Positions 19,182 through 28,498 of a stretch of DNA of 64,000 bases are shown piece after piece. The DNA comes from Arsukibacterium sp. UBA5043 (lineage in GTDB: Bacteria > Pseudomonadota > Gammaproteobacteria > Enterobacterales > Alteromonadaceae). Position 1 is the stretch's first letter. Each line of letters opens with the position of its first letter. Where the stretch lies: assembly GCA_002415085.1 (NCBI GenBank), contig DIBV01000005.1:56399-120398 (forward strand), read 5' to 3'. The position numbers and the translations under genes are program-made. Under the pieces are notes generated by a model, which did no database searches, was not told the DNA's origin, and saw only the letters and a list, made by a program, of their open reading frames with translations.

Positions 19182-21274
19182 TGAGTGTCAGCCCGGATAA
19201 CGCCGATTTAATTATGGCTATCAGGCATGGCAGCAGTTATCCCTTGGGCCCAAGCCTGGTGGCCGAAGACTGTTGGAACTTTGCGGTATTTGCTCCTGAT
19301 GCAACCGCGCTGGTGCTGTGTCTGTACCTGCCTGATACAGAAGAGCTGTTGGCCGAGCTGGAGTTTAGCGGCCGCACTGGCAGCATCTGGCACGTGCAAG
19401 TCAGTGGAATTGTTGACGGCACCTTGTATGCATTAAAAGCCGACGGCGCCAGTAATAACAATGCTGGCCTGCGTTTCGATAAAGGGCGGGTGCTTATTGA
19501 CCCTTATACCCGAAGACTTAATCGTCCTCAGGTTTGGCAAGCAGATCAATACCAGCAAAAAAGTCATCTGGCTTTAGCGAAAGGTGTGCTGGACAGGGCA
19601 GCCTACAGCCGGCAAGCCGCAGGCTTTGACTGGCAAGACAGTAGCAAACCCAATATTGCCCGTGAAAAAACGGTAATTTACGAGGCGCACGTAAAAGGCC
19701 TGACCATGCAACATCCTCAGGTACCAGACGCCATTCGGGGAACCTATCTGGGCGTGTGCCATAGCAGTATTATCCATCATTTAAAGCAGCTAGGTATTAC
19801 CAGCGTGCAACTGTTACCGGTGGCAGCCTTTATGGCAGAGCCCAGGTTAACCGGCCTTGGGCTGACCAATTACTGGGGCTATAACCCGGTCAATTTTTTT
19901 GCCCCAGACCCGCGTTATCAGCGGGATGATGCGGTGGCGGAATTTAAAGAAATGGTGCGGACTCTGCATCAACATGGTATCGAAGTTATCCTTGATGTGG
20001 TGTTTAACCATAGTGCTGAGGCAGGCGATGATGGTCCGGTATTGAGTTTTCGTGGTTTGGCCGACCGCCACTATTACTTGTTTCACAGCCATGCTGATAT
20101 GGTGGATTACCAAAATTACTGTAATTTTACCGGCTGTGGTAATACTTTCAATATCGCCAATCCGGCAACTCAGCAACTGGTGATGGATGCCCTGCGTTAT
20201 TGGTTGACGGAAATGCAAGTTGACGGGTTTCGCTTTGATTTAGCGGTCAGTCTGGGCCGGGAGCATAAACGTTTTAATCCTTACGCCAGTTTCTTTCAGA
20301 TAATTGCCCAGGATCCGGTGCTATCTCAAGCTAAAATGATTGCCGAGCCCTGGGATGTCGGGCCTTTTGGCTATCATCTGGGCCAGTTCCCGGCCAATTG
20401 GTCGGAGCTTAATGACAAATGTCGCGATACTTTCCGGGCTTTCTGGCGCGGCGATAAAGGCGTGTTAGCCGACTTCGCAACACGGTTGCTTGGTTCGCGT
20501 GATATTTTTCAAAAGCATCATAAACCGGCCAGTTGCAGCGTAAACTACCTGACCTACCATGATGGTTTTACCCTGGAAGATGTTGTCAGTTACAGCGACA
20601 AACATAACTGGCAGAACGGCGAGCAAAACCGTGATGGCCATAGCCACAATCTAAGCGCTAACCACGGAGTGGAAGGGCCGACCAATGATCCACAGATTGT
20701 TGCCAGCCGTTTTCAGCATAAACGTAATCTGGCGGCAACGTTGTTGTTAAGTCAGGGCATGATCCACTGGCTGGGCGGTGATGAGCTTAGCCATAGCCAG
20801 GGCGGCAATAACAACGCCTATTGTCAGGACAATCCGATAAGCTGGTTAAACTGGCAGCTCGATGGTCAACAACAAAAATTTCAGGCGTTTATTTGTCAGT
20901 TGTTGCAATTACGCCAACAATTCAGCTGTTTGCAGCAGTTATCTTTACTCGATGATCACTACCAATTGCACGGTGATAAACATCAGGTGTGTTGGTTTTT
21001 AGCCGATGGCACTGAAAAGCAACAACACGACTGGCATGACCCTCAGCGTGCTATTTGTATTTTCCGGATTAGCAACCGCCAAAGTGGCAAAGCACTGTTG
21101 TTTGTGTTTAATGGTGCTGAGCAGTCCGTTGAGTTGACGCTGCCGACAGAGAAAAAGAACGGAGGCTGGCAGCGGCTGTTTGATACGGCTCATAACGATG
21201 GTCTGACAGACAATATCAGCAGCTTGTACCGCGACTATTTGCAAAGTGCACATAGTATATCGGTGTGGCAATAG
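19181..21274 (+). CDS. glgX: Glycogen debranching enzyme GlgX
   Basis: GH13 isoamylase-type enzyme of 697 residues that removes alpha-1,6 branches from limit dextrins. It opens with a CBM48-like module (WNFAVFAPDATALVLCLY). The barrel motifs are EVILDVVFNHSAEAGD, VDGFRFDLAVSLGRE (nucleophile Asp), KMIAEPWDVG (acid/base Glu) and LTYHDGFTLEDVVSY. No glgC, glgA or glgP follows in the window; the next genes are gnd and purT, so glycogen synthesis genes must lie elsewhere. Confidence 0.95.
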   Translation: MSVSPDNADLIMAIRHGSSYPLGPSLVAEDCWNFAVFAPDATALVLCLYLPDTEELLAELEFSGRTGSIWHVQVSGIVDGTLYALKADGASNNNAGLRFDKGRVLIDPYTRRLNRPQVWQADQYQQKSHLALAKGVLDRAAYSRQAAGFDWQDSSKPNIAREKTVIYEAHVKGLTMQHPQVPDAIRGTYLGVCHSSIIHHLKQLGITSVQLLPVAAFMAEPRLTGLGLTNYWGYNPVNFFAPDPRYQRDDAVAEFKEMVRTLHQHGIEVILDVVFNHSAEAGDDGPVLSFRGLADRHYYLFHSHADMVDYQNYCNFTGCGNTFNIANPATQQLVMDALRYWLTEMQVDGFRFDLAVSLGREHKRFNPYASFFQIIAQDPVLSQAKMIAEPWDVGPFGYHLGQFPANWSELNDKCRDTFRAFWRGDKGVLADFATRLLGSRDIFQKHHKPASCSVNYLTYHDGFTLEDVVSYSDKHNWQNGEQNRDGHSHNLSANHGVEGPTNDPQIVASRFQHKRNLAATLLLSQGMIHWLGGDELSHSQGGNNNAYCQDNPISWLNWQLDGQQQKFQAFICQLLQLRQQFSCLQQLSLLDDHYQLHGDKHQVCWFLADGTEKQQHDWHDPQRAICIFRISNRQSGKALLFVFNGAEQSVELTLPTEKKNGGWQRLFDTAHNDGLTDNISSLYRDYLQSAHSISVWQ

Positions 21275-21357
21275 GTTTATCAGCACTTATACCGTATAAT
21301 GCGCGCCATTTTCCGAGCCTGTTGTTGGCTTAGCAACATTAAGTAAAGGATCGTCAG

Positions 21358-22887
21358 ATGACAGATACAGCGCCACTTTGTGATATCGGTTTTGTCGGAG
21401 CCGGGGTGATGGGTAAAAACCTGATTCTAAACCTTGCTGACAATGGCTATCGGGTAGCCGCCTTCGATTTAGACCATCAGAAACTGGAAGCGGTACTGGC
21501 ACAAGATAAAGCAGAGCGCGGTGATAAGCCGGCTCGGGTTATTGGCTGTAGCTCATACACCGAATTATTAGCCCGTTTATCGGCACCGCATTTAGTCGTG
21601 TTATCTGTACCAGCGGGTAAACCTGTTGACGATATCTGCCATAAGCTAATCGACGCCGGCATTCAGGCGGACGACATTATTGTTGATACCGGTAACAGTC
21701 TGTGGACAGACACCGTTGCCCGGGAAAAACAGTATGAAGGTAAGTTTATTTTCTTCTCTACTGCGGTATCGGGTGGAGAAGTGGGTGCCCGTTTTGGCCC
21801 CTCGTTAATGCCAAGTGGTGACCCCTATGCCTGGACTCGTATTAAGCCGCTATGGCAAGCCATTGCCGCCAAAGTTGATCCGGCTACCGGAAAGCCGATA
21901 GAGCGCTTTGAGCCTGGCAATCCGGTGACCGAAGGCGAGCCTTGTGCGACTTATATTGGCCCCAGTGGTTCGGGCCATTATGTAAAAATGGTGCATAACG
22001 GTATCGAATACGCCGATATGCAGCTGATTTGTGAAGCCTATCAGGTTATGCGGGATATTCTGGGCATGACGTCTGCGGCTATTGCTGAGGTCTTTAAGCA
22101 ATGGAATGACGGGCCACTCAATAGCTATTTAATCGGCATTAGCGCCGAAGTACTGGCCACCAAAGACTCTGAAACCGGTTTACCGCTGGTTGACGTGATT
22201 ATGGATAAAGCCGGCCAGAAAGGTACCGGCCTGTGGACTGCGGTCAGTAGCCTGCAACTGGGCAGCCCGTCGCCTACCATTGCTGAAGCGGTTTATGCCC
22301 GGTCATTATCGGCGCTTAAACATGAGCGGGTTAAAGCCGCTACTGTGTTAGCCGGCCCGGCGCAGAATATTATTTCTGCTGAACAGAAAGACGAAATTAT
22401 TCAGGCGCTGCATGATGCGCTGTACTGCGCCAAGATATGCGTATATGCGCAAGGCTTTCATTTAATGAAAACGGCAGCAGACGAGCACGGCTGGCAGCTG
22501 AATTTTGCTGAAATAGCTAAAATTTGGCGGGCGGGCTGCATTATCCGGGCAGTATTTTTGCAATCAATTACTGATGCGTTTGAGCGCAACGATGAGTTAG
22601 AAAACCTGCTGCTTGATCCGTTTTTTGCTAAGCAAATATCGGTGTATCAGCAAAATTGGCGCAAAGCGGTGGCTAATGCCACGCTGGCCGGTATCCCGGT
22701 AGCGGCGCTCAGCTCAGCCCTAAGTTATTATGACTCTTACCGTACCGCGGTTTTACCGGCTAATTTACTGCAGGGGCAGCGCGATTATTTTGGTGCCCAT
22801 ACCTTTGAGCGCACCGATAAAGCCAAAGGTAAAATGTTCCATGTCGACTGGAGCAATCCGAAACGGCCTATGGTGAAAATAAAATGA
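21358..22887 (+). CDS. gnd: 6-phosphogluconate dehydrogenase, decarboxylating
   Basis: NADP-dependent oxidative pentose phosphate enzyme that converts 6-phosphogluconate to ribulose 5-phosphate. The N-terminal Rossmann motif is [20 protein letters not shown]; the substrate region includes [20 protein letters not shown] with the catalytic Lys and Asn, and [11 protein letters not shown]. At 509 residues it is about 40 longer than E. coli Gnd, as in several Alteromonadales. Its stop overlaps the purT start by four bases. AAAGGA precedes the ATG; a TATAAT at 21295-21300 may be its -10, but no good -35 is seen. Confidence 0.95.
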   Translation: MTDTAPLCDIGFVGAGVMGKNLILNLADNGYRVAAFDLDHQKLEAVLAQDKAERGDKPARVIGCSSYTELLARLSAPHLVVLSVPAGKPVDDICHKLIDAGIQADDIIVDTGNSLWTDTVAREKQYEGKFIFFSTAVSGGEVGARFGPSLMPSGDPYAWTRIKPLWQAIAAKVDPATGKPIERFEPGNPVTEGEPCATYIGPSGSGHYVKMVHNGIEYADMQLICEAYQVMRDILGMTSAAIAEVFKQWNDGPLNSYLIGISAEVLATKDSETGLPLVDVIMDKAGQKGTGLWTAVSSLQLGSPSPTIAEAVYARSLSALKHERVKAATVLAGPAQNIISAEQKDEIIQALHDALYCAKICVYAQGFHLMKTAADEHGWQLNFAEIAKIWRAGCIIRAVFLQSITDAFERNDELENLLLDPFFAKQISVYQQNWRKAVANATLAGIPVAALSSALSYYDSYRTAVLPANLLQGQRDYFGAHTFERTDKAKGKMFHVDWSNPKRPMVKIK

Positions 22888-24086
22888 CGATAACCCATAA
22901 CATTGAGAAAATTGGTACTCCGGGTACGGCCAGCAGCACTAAAGTACTGTTGTTGGGCGCTGGCGAGCTGGGTAAAGAATTGTGTATTGAGTTAAAACGC
23001 TATGGCTGCGAAGTAATAGCAGTTGACCGTTACCCGAATGCCCCGGCAATGCAGGTGGCTGATAAAGCAGTGGTGATGTCGATGCTGGATAACGCGGCGC
23101 TGCGCCAGCTGGTAATTAGCGAAAAGCCGGCCTTAATCGTGCCTGAGCTGGAGGCGATAGCTACGTCGGTGTTGATTGAACTGGAAGATTGCGGTTTTAA
23201 TGTAGTGCCTAGCGCCAAGGCGGTTAACCTGACGATGAACCGTGAAGGCATTCGCCGCTTAGCCGCTGAAGAACTGCAACTTGCTACCTCGCCATTTCAG
23301 TTTGCCAGTGATAAAGCCAGCTTTATTGCTGCCATCAACGCCATTGGTTACCCTTGTGTGGTTAAACCGATAATGTCGTCCAGTGGCAAAGGTCAGAGTG
23401 TGCTGCGCAGCGAGTCAGATATCGATGCTGCCTGGTTGTATGCGCAGGAAGGTGGCCGTGCCGGTAAGGGCAGGGTAATAGTCGAAGGTTTTATCGACTT
23501 TGATTATGAAATTACCTTGCTTACCATCAATTCGCTGAGTGGGATCCAGTATTGTGCGCCCATTGGTCATCGCCAGGAAAAAGGTGATTACCGGGAAAGC
23601 TGGCAACCCCAGGCGATGAGCGACAGCGCGCTGGCTGAAGCTAAACGCTACGCCAAAGCCGTGGTCGAAGCCTTAGGTGGCCGGGGTTTATTTGGAGTAG
23701 AGCTGTTTATTAAAGGCGATACCGTATATTTCTCGGAAGTTTCCCCAAGGCCACATGATACCGGCATGGTTACCCTGATTTCCCAGCAGTTAAGCGAGTT
23801 TGCATTGCACGCCCGCGCCATTTTAGGTTTGCCTATTCCCTATATTAAACACTATGGCCCGGCAGCATCTGCTGTATTGTTAGTTCCCGGCCACAGTGCC
23901 GATATTCAGTACCGGGGGATGGCAGAGGCGCTAAGCGAACCAGATACAGAGCTGCGTATTTTTGGTAAGCCCCAAGTGCAGGGCGAGCGGCGGATGGGTG
24001 TCGCACTGGCTCTGAGCGACACGGTTGAAGCCGCGACCGATAAAGCCCTTAAGGTCATCAGCCAGTTAAGCGTAACGCTGAAGTAG
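22884..24086 (+). CDS. purT: Formate-dependent GAR transformylase PurT
   Basis: ATP-grasp enzyme of 400 residues that formylates glycinamide ribonucleotide with formate in purine synthesis. Recognisable blocks are [37 protein letters not shown] in the ATP-grasp domain, and LFGVELF...[20 protein letters not shown] overlap with gnd suggests one transcript. An intrinsic terminator follows at 24113-24138. Confidence 0.96.
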   Translation: MTITHNIEKIGTPGTASSTKVLLLGAGELGKELCIELKRYGCEVIAVDRYPNAPAMQVADKAVVMSMLDNAALRQLVISEKPALIVPELEAIATSVLIELEDCGFNVVPSAKAVNLTMNREGIRRLAAEELQLATSPFQFASDKASFIAAINAIGYPCVVKPIMSSSGKGQSVLRSESDIDAAWLYAQEGGRAGKGRVIVEGFIDFDYEITLLTINSLSGIQYCAPIGHRQEKGDYRESWQPQAMSDSALAEAKRYAKAVVEALGGRGLFGVELFIKGDTVYFSEVSPRPHDTGMVTLISQQLSEFALHARAILGLPIPYIKHYGPAASAVLLVPGHSADIQYRGMAEALSEPDTELRIFGKPQVQGERRMGVALALSDTVEAATDKALKVISQLSVTLK

Positions 24087-24112
24087 CACTTAAAATGAGT
24101 TCTTAATAAATA

Positions 24113-24138
24113 AAAAACCACCTGCGGGTGGTTTTTTT
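24113..24138 (+). terminator. Intrinsic terminator after purT
   Basis: ACCACC-TGCG-GGTGGT hairpin preceded by an A run and followed by seven T. It closes the malQ-to-purT block and marks the border to the AT-rich accessory island. Confidence 0.85.
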
Positions 24139-24338
24139 GTTATACGACTCAAATTCTCGTAATTTGAAGGTAATAAAATGTTCCCTAAAGAAATAAATTC
24201 CGTTAGCATCAGTGGTATAGAGATATGCAGTCATAATTCGATTTATTAATGCTAGTTACTTTATGTGGTAAAGCATTAAACTAATTTGATTAATGAACAA
24301 ATACCACTAATGTTTGTTGATTTATATGGAGATTTTTA

Positions 24339-26039
24339 ATGTCAGCTGAGAATTTTTTAAATGCTGAAACTGATACCTTTGCAGGGATTATTAAGGGTGA
24401 TAACAAGTTTGTTGTTCCTTTGTATCAGCGAGATTACTCTTGGGATGAGAGAAACTGGAGTGATCTCTGGCTTGACATTGAAACTAATCGGAGAACTAAG
24501 TCAAAGCATTATATGGGTTCAATTGTTCTTGTTTCTCGAGACAAAAAGAAGTATGACATTATAGATGGCCAGCAAAGACTGACCACTCTCACAGTTATTA
24601 TGTTGGCAGTTGTTGACATAATTAACGGCTTAGTAGAAGCTGGCGTTGATGTTGAAGATAACACTAAAAGAATAGAACTTCTAATTAATGATTTTGTCGG
24701 TAAAAAATCATTAACATCTCTCAATTATGAAAATAAAATAGAACTTAATGAATCTAATAATCCTTTCTTTTCAACATATCTTACAAACTTTAGGAACCCA
24801 ATTAATATAAAATCTGAGGTAAATAGCAATAAATTACTCTGGAAATGTTTCAATTATTTTAAGTCTTTGGTTTATGAAGAGGTTTTTAAGAGTGGAGATG
24901 TTAGCTCTTTAATAGAGTTTGTCGAATTTATCTCGGACAGTCTGCTTTTTATTCAAATAACAGCAACCGATGATCTAAGTGCATATTTAATATTTGAGAC
25001 ACTCAATGACAGAGGCTTAGAGCTCTCAGTTACGGACCTTCTAAAAAATTACCTTTTTTCAATTGTGAGTGAATCTGATAAGAGTCATATTAAAAACATA
25101 TGGGATGTCACAATTAATCACGTTACTTATGCGTCTTTTCCTAAGTTTCTTCGCCATTACTGGATGATGCAAAATGGTGTTATTCAAGAGAAGGAACTTT
25201 TTAAAACAATAAAAAGAAATGTGAAAGACCCTAAGTCTGCATTTCAGGTTTTGAACGATATGAGTGAGGTCTCTGAGATATATTCTGCATTAGGCAATGC
25301 GAATCATACTCTCTGGGATGGTAATGATAAAGTTAAAAAGTATATTAGAGAACTTAGCTTATTTAATGTTACACAGTGTTATCCATTATTGATAAATGCG
25401 AATTTGTATTTTGATGAAGACGAGTGGATTGGCGTTCTAAGGATTTGTTCTGTTATATCATTTAGGTATATGGTTATTTCAGGTCTTAATCCAAATTCTC
25501 TGGAGTCTAAGTATAATGATGCTTGTAAAGCGATTAACAGCGGCATGGCTAACACCGCGAGGGATGTTTTTAATATAGTTAAATCGGTATATGTTTCTGA
25601 TGAGGATTTTGAAAGAAGCTTTGAGAGTAAATCTATCAGAACAAAAAGATCCGCTAAACTTGCTAGATATGTTTTATACACTATTGAAAACCACTTATCA
25701 GGTGTTAATTTTGATTTTGAATATGATAACGGAACATTGGAACATATACTGCCTGAGAATCCATCAAATGAATGGGAGTCGGAATTTCCAACAGATATAG
25801 AGGAAAACTTTATATATAGACTGGGCAACTTTACTATCTTGGAAAGTGACAAAAATAAACTCTTAGGTAATAGAGATTTTTTCAGCAAGTTAGAGGGTTA
25901 TAAAACAAGCAGATACGAGTTGTCTAAGAAAATTGGTTTTAAAACTTGGTCTCAGGATAACTTATCAATTCGTCAAAAGTATATGGCGAAACAAGCAAAA
26001 GCAATATGGTCCCTACCATACCTTCAGAGCATTTCTTGA
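24339..26039 (+). CDS. DUF262/DUF1524 (GmrSD-like) nuclease, probable phage defence
   Basis: Protein of 566 residues with the two-domain layout of single-chain GmrSD-type modification-dependent restriction enzymes. The N-terminal DUF262 domain shows VPLYQRDYSW (26-35) and DGQQRLTT (76-83), the nucleotide-binding/hydrolysis motifs. The C-terminal DUF1524 domain shows LEHILPE with the HNH-type H469 and RLGNFTILESDKNKLLGN. Related proteins cut modified or phage DNA using NTP hydrolysis; defence is inferred here. Base composition is strikingly AT-rich compared with purT upstream, suggesting transfer. No methylase or second restriction subunit is adjacent, so it probably acts alone. Confidence 0.85.
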   Translation: MSAENFLNAETDTFAGIIKGDNKFVVPLYQRDYSWDERNWSDLWLDIETNRRTKSKHYMGSIVLVSRDKKKYDIIDGQQRLTTLTVIMLAVVDIINGLVEAGVDVEDNTKRIELLINDFVGKKSLTSLNYENKIELNESNNPFFSTYLTNFRNPINIKSEVNSNKLLWKCFNYFKSLVYEEVFKSGDVSSLIEFVEFISDSLLFIQITATDDLSAYLIFETLNDRGLELSVTDLLKNYLFSIVSESDKSHIKNIWDVTINHVTYASFPKFLRHYWMMQNGVIQEKELFKTIKRNVKDPKSAFQVLNDMSEVSEIYSALGNANHTLWDGNDKVKKYIRELSLFNVTQCYPLLINANLYFDEDEWIGVLRICSVISFRYMVISGLNPNSLESKYNDACKAINSGMANTARDVFNIVKSVYVSDEDFERSFESKSIRTKRSAKLARYVLYTIENHLSGVNFDFEYDNGTLEHILPENPSNEWESEFPTDIEENFIYRLGNFTILESDKNKLLGNRDFFSKLEGYKTSRYELSKKIGFKTWSQDNLSIRQKYMAKQAKAIWSLPYLQSIS

Positions 26040-26112
26040 TATTCTACTTCAAGTGGGGTTTTAATTTTTTTATTATTAACAAGCTTATTTAAATTCGTCG
26101 ATTTGGTGATTT

Positions 26113-26532
26113 ATGATTAAAACTTCAAAAGAAATAAGAATATTTTTCGAAATAACCAAATGCCACATTGACTTACCTTTTTCTACAACATTTCCGAGAA
26201 ATTGTTGTGAAGCGAGCTCTTTGTTTCTAGGTAATTATTTGAAAGAAAAGTTTCCAGATGTCAAAGTTGACTATGTAAAAGGGACAGACTCAAATAGTTC
26301 CATTCATTTCTGGTTAGAAGTTGAAGGTAAGGTTTATGACATCACTGCAGATCAATTTGACGAATTTGATGCGCCCTTGTGGAACGCCGACAGGCATCCA
26401 TTAGAAGCGATATATTCAGATCTCGAGCGGAAGGATATAGTCACTGCTTTTGTGACATCAGATGTAACTACTGAAACCTACAAACATTCGTTAATGATTG
26501 AAATTGAAAATTATTTAGAATCGAAGCGTTAG
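26113..26532 (+). CDS. Hypothetical protein with transglutaminase-like Cys-His-Asp pattern
   Basis: Protein of 139 residues without signal peptide. The pattern NCCEASSLFLGNYL (C31/C32), then HFWLEVEGKVYDITADQF (H65, D76), resembles small transglutaminase/McjB-like cysteine-protease folds in which Cys, His and Asp form the triad. No precise family is assigned. It follows the DUF262 gene by 73 bases on the same strand and is also AT-rich, so both probably belong to one acquired unit. Enzymatic activity is inference. Confidence 0.7.
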   Translation: MIKTSKEIRIFFEITKCHIDLPFSTTFPRNCCEASSLFLGNYLKEKFPDVKVDYVKGTDSNSSIHFWLEVEGKVYDITADQFDEFDAPLWNADRHPLEAIYSDLERKDIVTAFVTSDVTTETYKHSLMIEIENYLESKR

Positions 26533-26624
26533 TCGCCATAATTAGAGATTGCTAACTGGGGACTCGCAAAAGTATTTGCGATTGGTCTTTACATCGAGCT
26601 CCGTTTGAAAAGGCGCCGTTACAC

Positions 26625-27002
26625 ATGAAAGAACACTACAGAAAAGTTACAGGTAGCCTAGCTGCCTTTAACATGGCAATTATCTTGGGCGTGGTAGCAA
26701 CATCGACAGAAAGCGGGCTTTTAATTACCGCGTTGATTTTTAGTTCTATTGGATTACCAGCAAGCCTTAGTGCATGGGTATTCAACCAATATGACAAAAC
26801 ACATTCAGGACACGGGCTTTGGATGGCGTTTACTACTATTGGTGCCTTAACTGGCTTAATTGGTATGGTATTATTAATTTCAATTAAGTCGGTACTGGCT
26901 GCTTTTATCTTTTTAATTTGTTCTGTGTTATGTATTGTAGCCGTGCACAAATCTACGCTAAAAGCTTTAGAGCTCGCAAAGATAACTAATAATATGCGTT
27001 AG
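26625..27002 (+). CDS. Small membrane protein, unknown function
   Basis: Protein of 125 residues with four hydrophobic segments, about 10-28, 33-54, 66-88 and 90-106, and a short basic tail. I do not recognise a family. It lies 92 bases after the transglutaminase-like gene on the same strand, within the accessory island, and its composition is closer to the chromosome average than that of the DUF262 gene. A role as a membrane partner of the upstream genes cannot be shown. Confidence 0.65.
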   Translation: MKEHYRKVTGSLAAFNMAIILGVVATSTESGLLITALIFSSIGLPASLSAWVFNQYDKTHSGHGLWMAFTTIGALTGLIGMVLLISIKSVLAAFIFLICSVLCIVAVHKSTLKALELAKITNNMR

Positions 27003-27022
27003 CCATTATGCGCTTTCAACAT

Positions 27023-27277
27023 TCACAACACTGGCTGAGCTTGTTTATTAAGCAAGTCCTTTAAAAACTCCGGTGCCAGGTCGGCACCATTTGGCCAGAT
27101 CACTGTTTCCAGCTCGGGACCGACGCTTATTTTTTTAAAAGTAGTAAGGTTTTTCAGTGGCTCAAATACCGGGCCACGCAAAACACCATCAAGATCAATC
27201 TCTCCTGAAGTGCCGTCATCGAAAGCAACCCAAATTATGTAGTCCGACACATATTTGGCCGATTTAATATGTAACAT
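27023..27277 (-). CDS. DUF2442 domain protein
   Basis: Small cytoplasmic protein of 84 residues matching the DUF2442 pattern: an N-terminal strand region (VSDYIIWVAFDDGTSGEIDL) and the block PVFEPLKN...FKKISVGPELETVIWPNGADLAPEFL. DUF2442 genes are typically paired with a DUF4160 gene, and such pairs have been proposed to be toxin-antitoxin-like modules. Here the upstream DUF4160 partner is truncated (27304-27414). Confidence 0.85.
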   Translation of the reverse strand: MLHIKSAKYVSDYIIWVAFDDGTSGEIDLDGVLRGPVFEPLKNLTTFKKISVGPELETVIWPNGADLAPEFLKDLLNKQAQPVL

Positions 27278-27303
27278 AACTTAATCCAGTGGTGCGATGT
27301 AGT

Positions 27304-27414
27304 TTAAGCAAATAGCGCTTCATAGCCTGAATATTTGGCGTGAAAGTGTGGCGGATTATGATCGTTAAAATACATGGCAATCAGAATTCCGTAGAAGCGA
27401 CTGATAACTGGCAT
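27304..27414 (-). pseudogene. Truncated DUF4160 gene
   Basis: A 36-codon frame starting MPVISRFYGILIAMYFNDHN and continuing NPPHFHAKYSGYEALFA before a TAA. This is the conserved N-terminal part of DUF4160 proteins, normally about 80-90 residues long; the C-terminal half is missing and the DUF2442 gene starts 26 bases later. The loss looks like an internal deletion. The remnant could still be translated. Too short to be picked up by usual gene finders. Confidence 0.75.
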
Positions 27415-27538
27415 TTTTCAACCCTTAGTTTAATGTGCTATCCATCATATTGAAACTATGAAAAGTGTCAAATAAACAATAAAGAGGGGAATCTGACAAA
27501 GTACTTTATCCGACTTCACAATACAGTTACTGGAAGCC

Positions 27539-28321
27539 TTAACTATTTGTTATTAGACGCAGCGGCTGATCGCTGAATACCCAGTCAATACCGCGATATG
27601 CTTCGCGATTTACAATGTCGGGATGGTTAACCTGGCCGGTACCAATATGTTTGCCTGCCGCTTTTAGCTGATTAATATAAGCCTGATTAAGCAAGGCAAA
27701 AGAGCCGGCTACTGCGCCATGTCCCAAGCTTATGTTCTGACGAATGATATCTTTGGTATTGGTTAACGCCACATCAACCAGGGTGGCTGGCGGTAATTGC
27801 CGAAACCCTTCCAGATGATCAGGCTCAAGGCTTAGCAGGTGATAATGCTCGCCAGGCTCAAGCGTGTCTAATAATCTGGTTAGCTGAGGCTGCAATGGCT
27901 TATTCTCACGCCAGGATGCTTTTAGCTCTATCATCAGGTGCAAGTGCTTACCATATCGTTCAATTACCTCTTGCAGGTGCGGTATTTGCGGCAGCTGGCG
28001 CCGCAGGTTAGCAAAGGACGTGCTGGCAATGTTAATATCGGGCCTTTGATACAAGCGGCCGCACGCCTGATCATGATGCACCACCGGCTCACCGTCTTTT
28101 GTCAGTCTGACATCAAGCTCGATACCCCAGATATTGTGCTTCAGGCAACGGTCAAACGCAGCCAGGGTATTCTCCGGCGCCGGGCTGTTGTTACCCGCAA
28201 TATAGGCGCCACGATGCGCTACCAGTTTTACCTGTACAGGATCGGCCGGTATCCGGCAAGCCGGACTTAGCCGCCATAGCTGGTTGGCCAGATTGTTCAG
28301 ATGATAAGTCCAGTCGGGCAC
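27539..28321 (-). CDS. Glycerophosphodiester phosphodiesterase (UgpQ-like)
   Basis: GDPD-family enzyme of 260 residues that hydrolyses glycerophosphodiesters to glycerol 3-phosphate and an alcohol. Catalytic and metal-binding motifs are visible: VAHRGAY (catalytic His-Arg), PENTLAAFD, GIELDVRLTKDGEPVVHHD and MIELKASWREN. There is no signal peptide, so it acts in the cytoplasm like UgpQ rather than periplasmic GlpQ. It stands alone, with no ugp transporter nearby. Confidence 0.9.
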   Translation of the reverse strand: MPDWTYHLNNLANQLWRLSPACRIPADPVQVKLVAHRGAYIAGNNSPAPENTLAAFDRCLKHNIWGIELDVRLTKDGEPVVHHDQACGRLYQRPDINIASTSFANLRRQLPQIPHLQEVIERYGKHLHLMIELKASWRENKPLQPQLTRLLDTLEPGEHYHLLSLEPDHLEGFRQLPPATLVDVALTNTKDIIRQNISLGHGAVAGSFALLNQAYINQLKAAGKHIGTGQVNHPDIVNREAYRGIDWVFSDQPLRLITNS

Positions 28322-28420
28322 GGTATTTATCCTGTTGGGGAGGTGGCAAAATAGTAGCAGTTTGCACTGGTATTTCGAAACAAATTGTTCACTTTATGCC
28401 GCAGATCCACTAGCATCATT

Positions 28421-28444
28421 CATTGTCATTGTCATTGTCATTGT
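28421..28444 (+). repeat. Four tandem CATTGT hexamers
   Basis: Four perfect copies of CATTGT run head to tail, about 55 bases upstream of the likely start of the next membrane-protein gene. A hexamer repeat does not change a reading frame but can alter promoter spacing. Copy number may vary between strains. Confidence 0.9.
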
Positions 28445-28498
28445 GTCGAAAATCCAGCGCTACGGTTTTTAATAGAATATAAAAACAAGGAGCATATT

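Noticed and set aside
26564-26581. TCGCAAA-AGTA-TTTGCGA hairpin after the transglutaminase-like gene
   Set aside because: Only a 7-base-pair AT-rich stem without a T run on either side; not enough for a terminator call.
26527-27006. GCGTTAG at the ends of two adjacent genes (26526 and 26997), resembling integron attC core sites
   Set aside because: The bases after GTT do not fit GTTRRRY, no RYYYAAC partner is found 60-140 bases away, and there is no imperfect palindrome expected of attC. No integrase is present.
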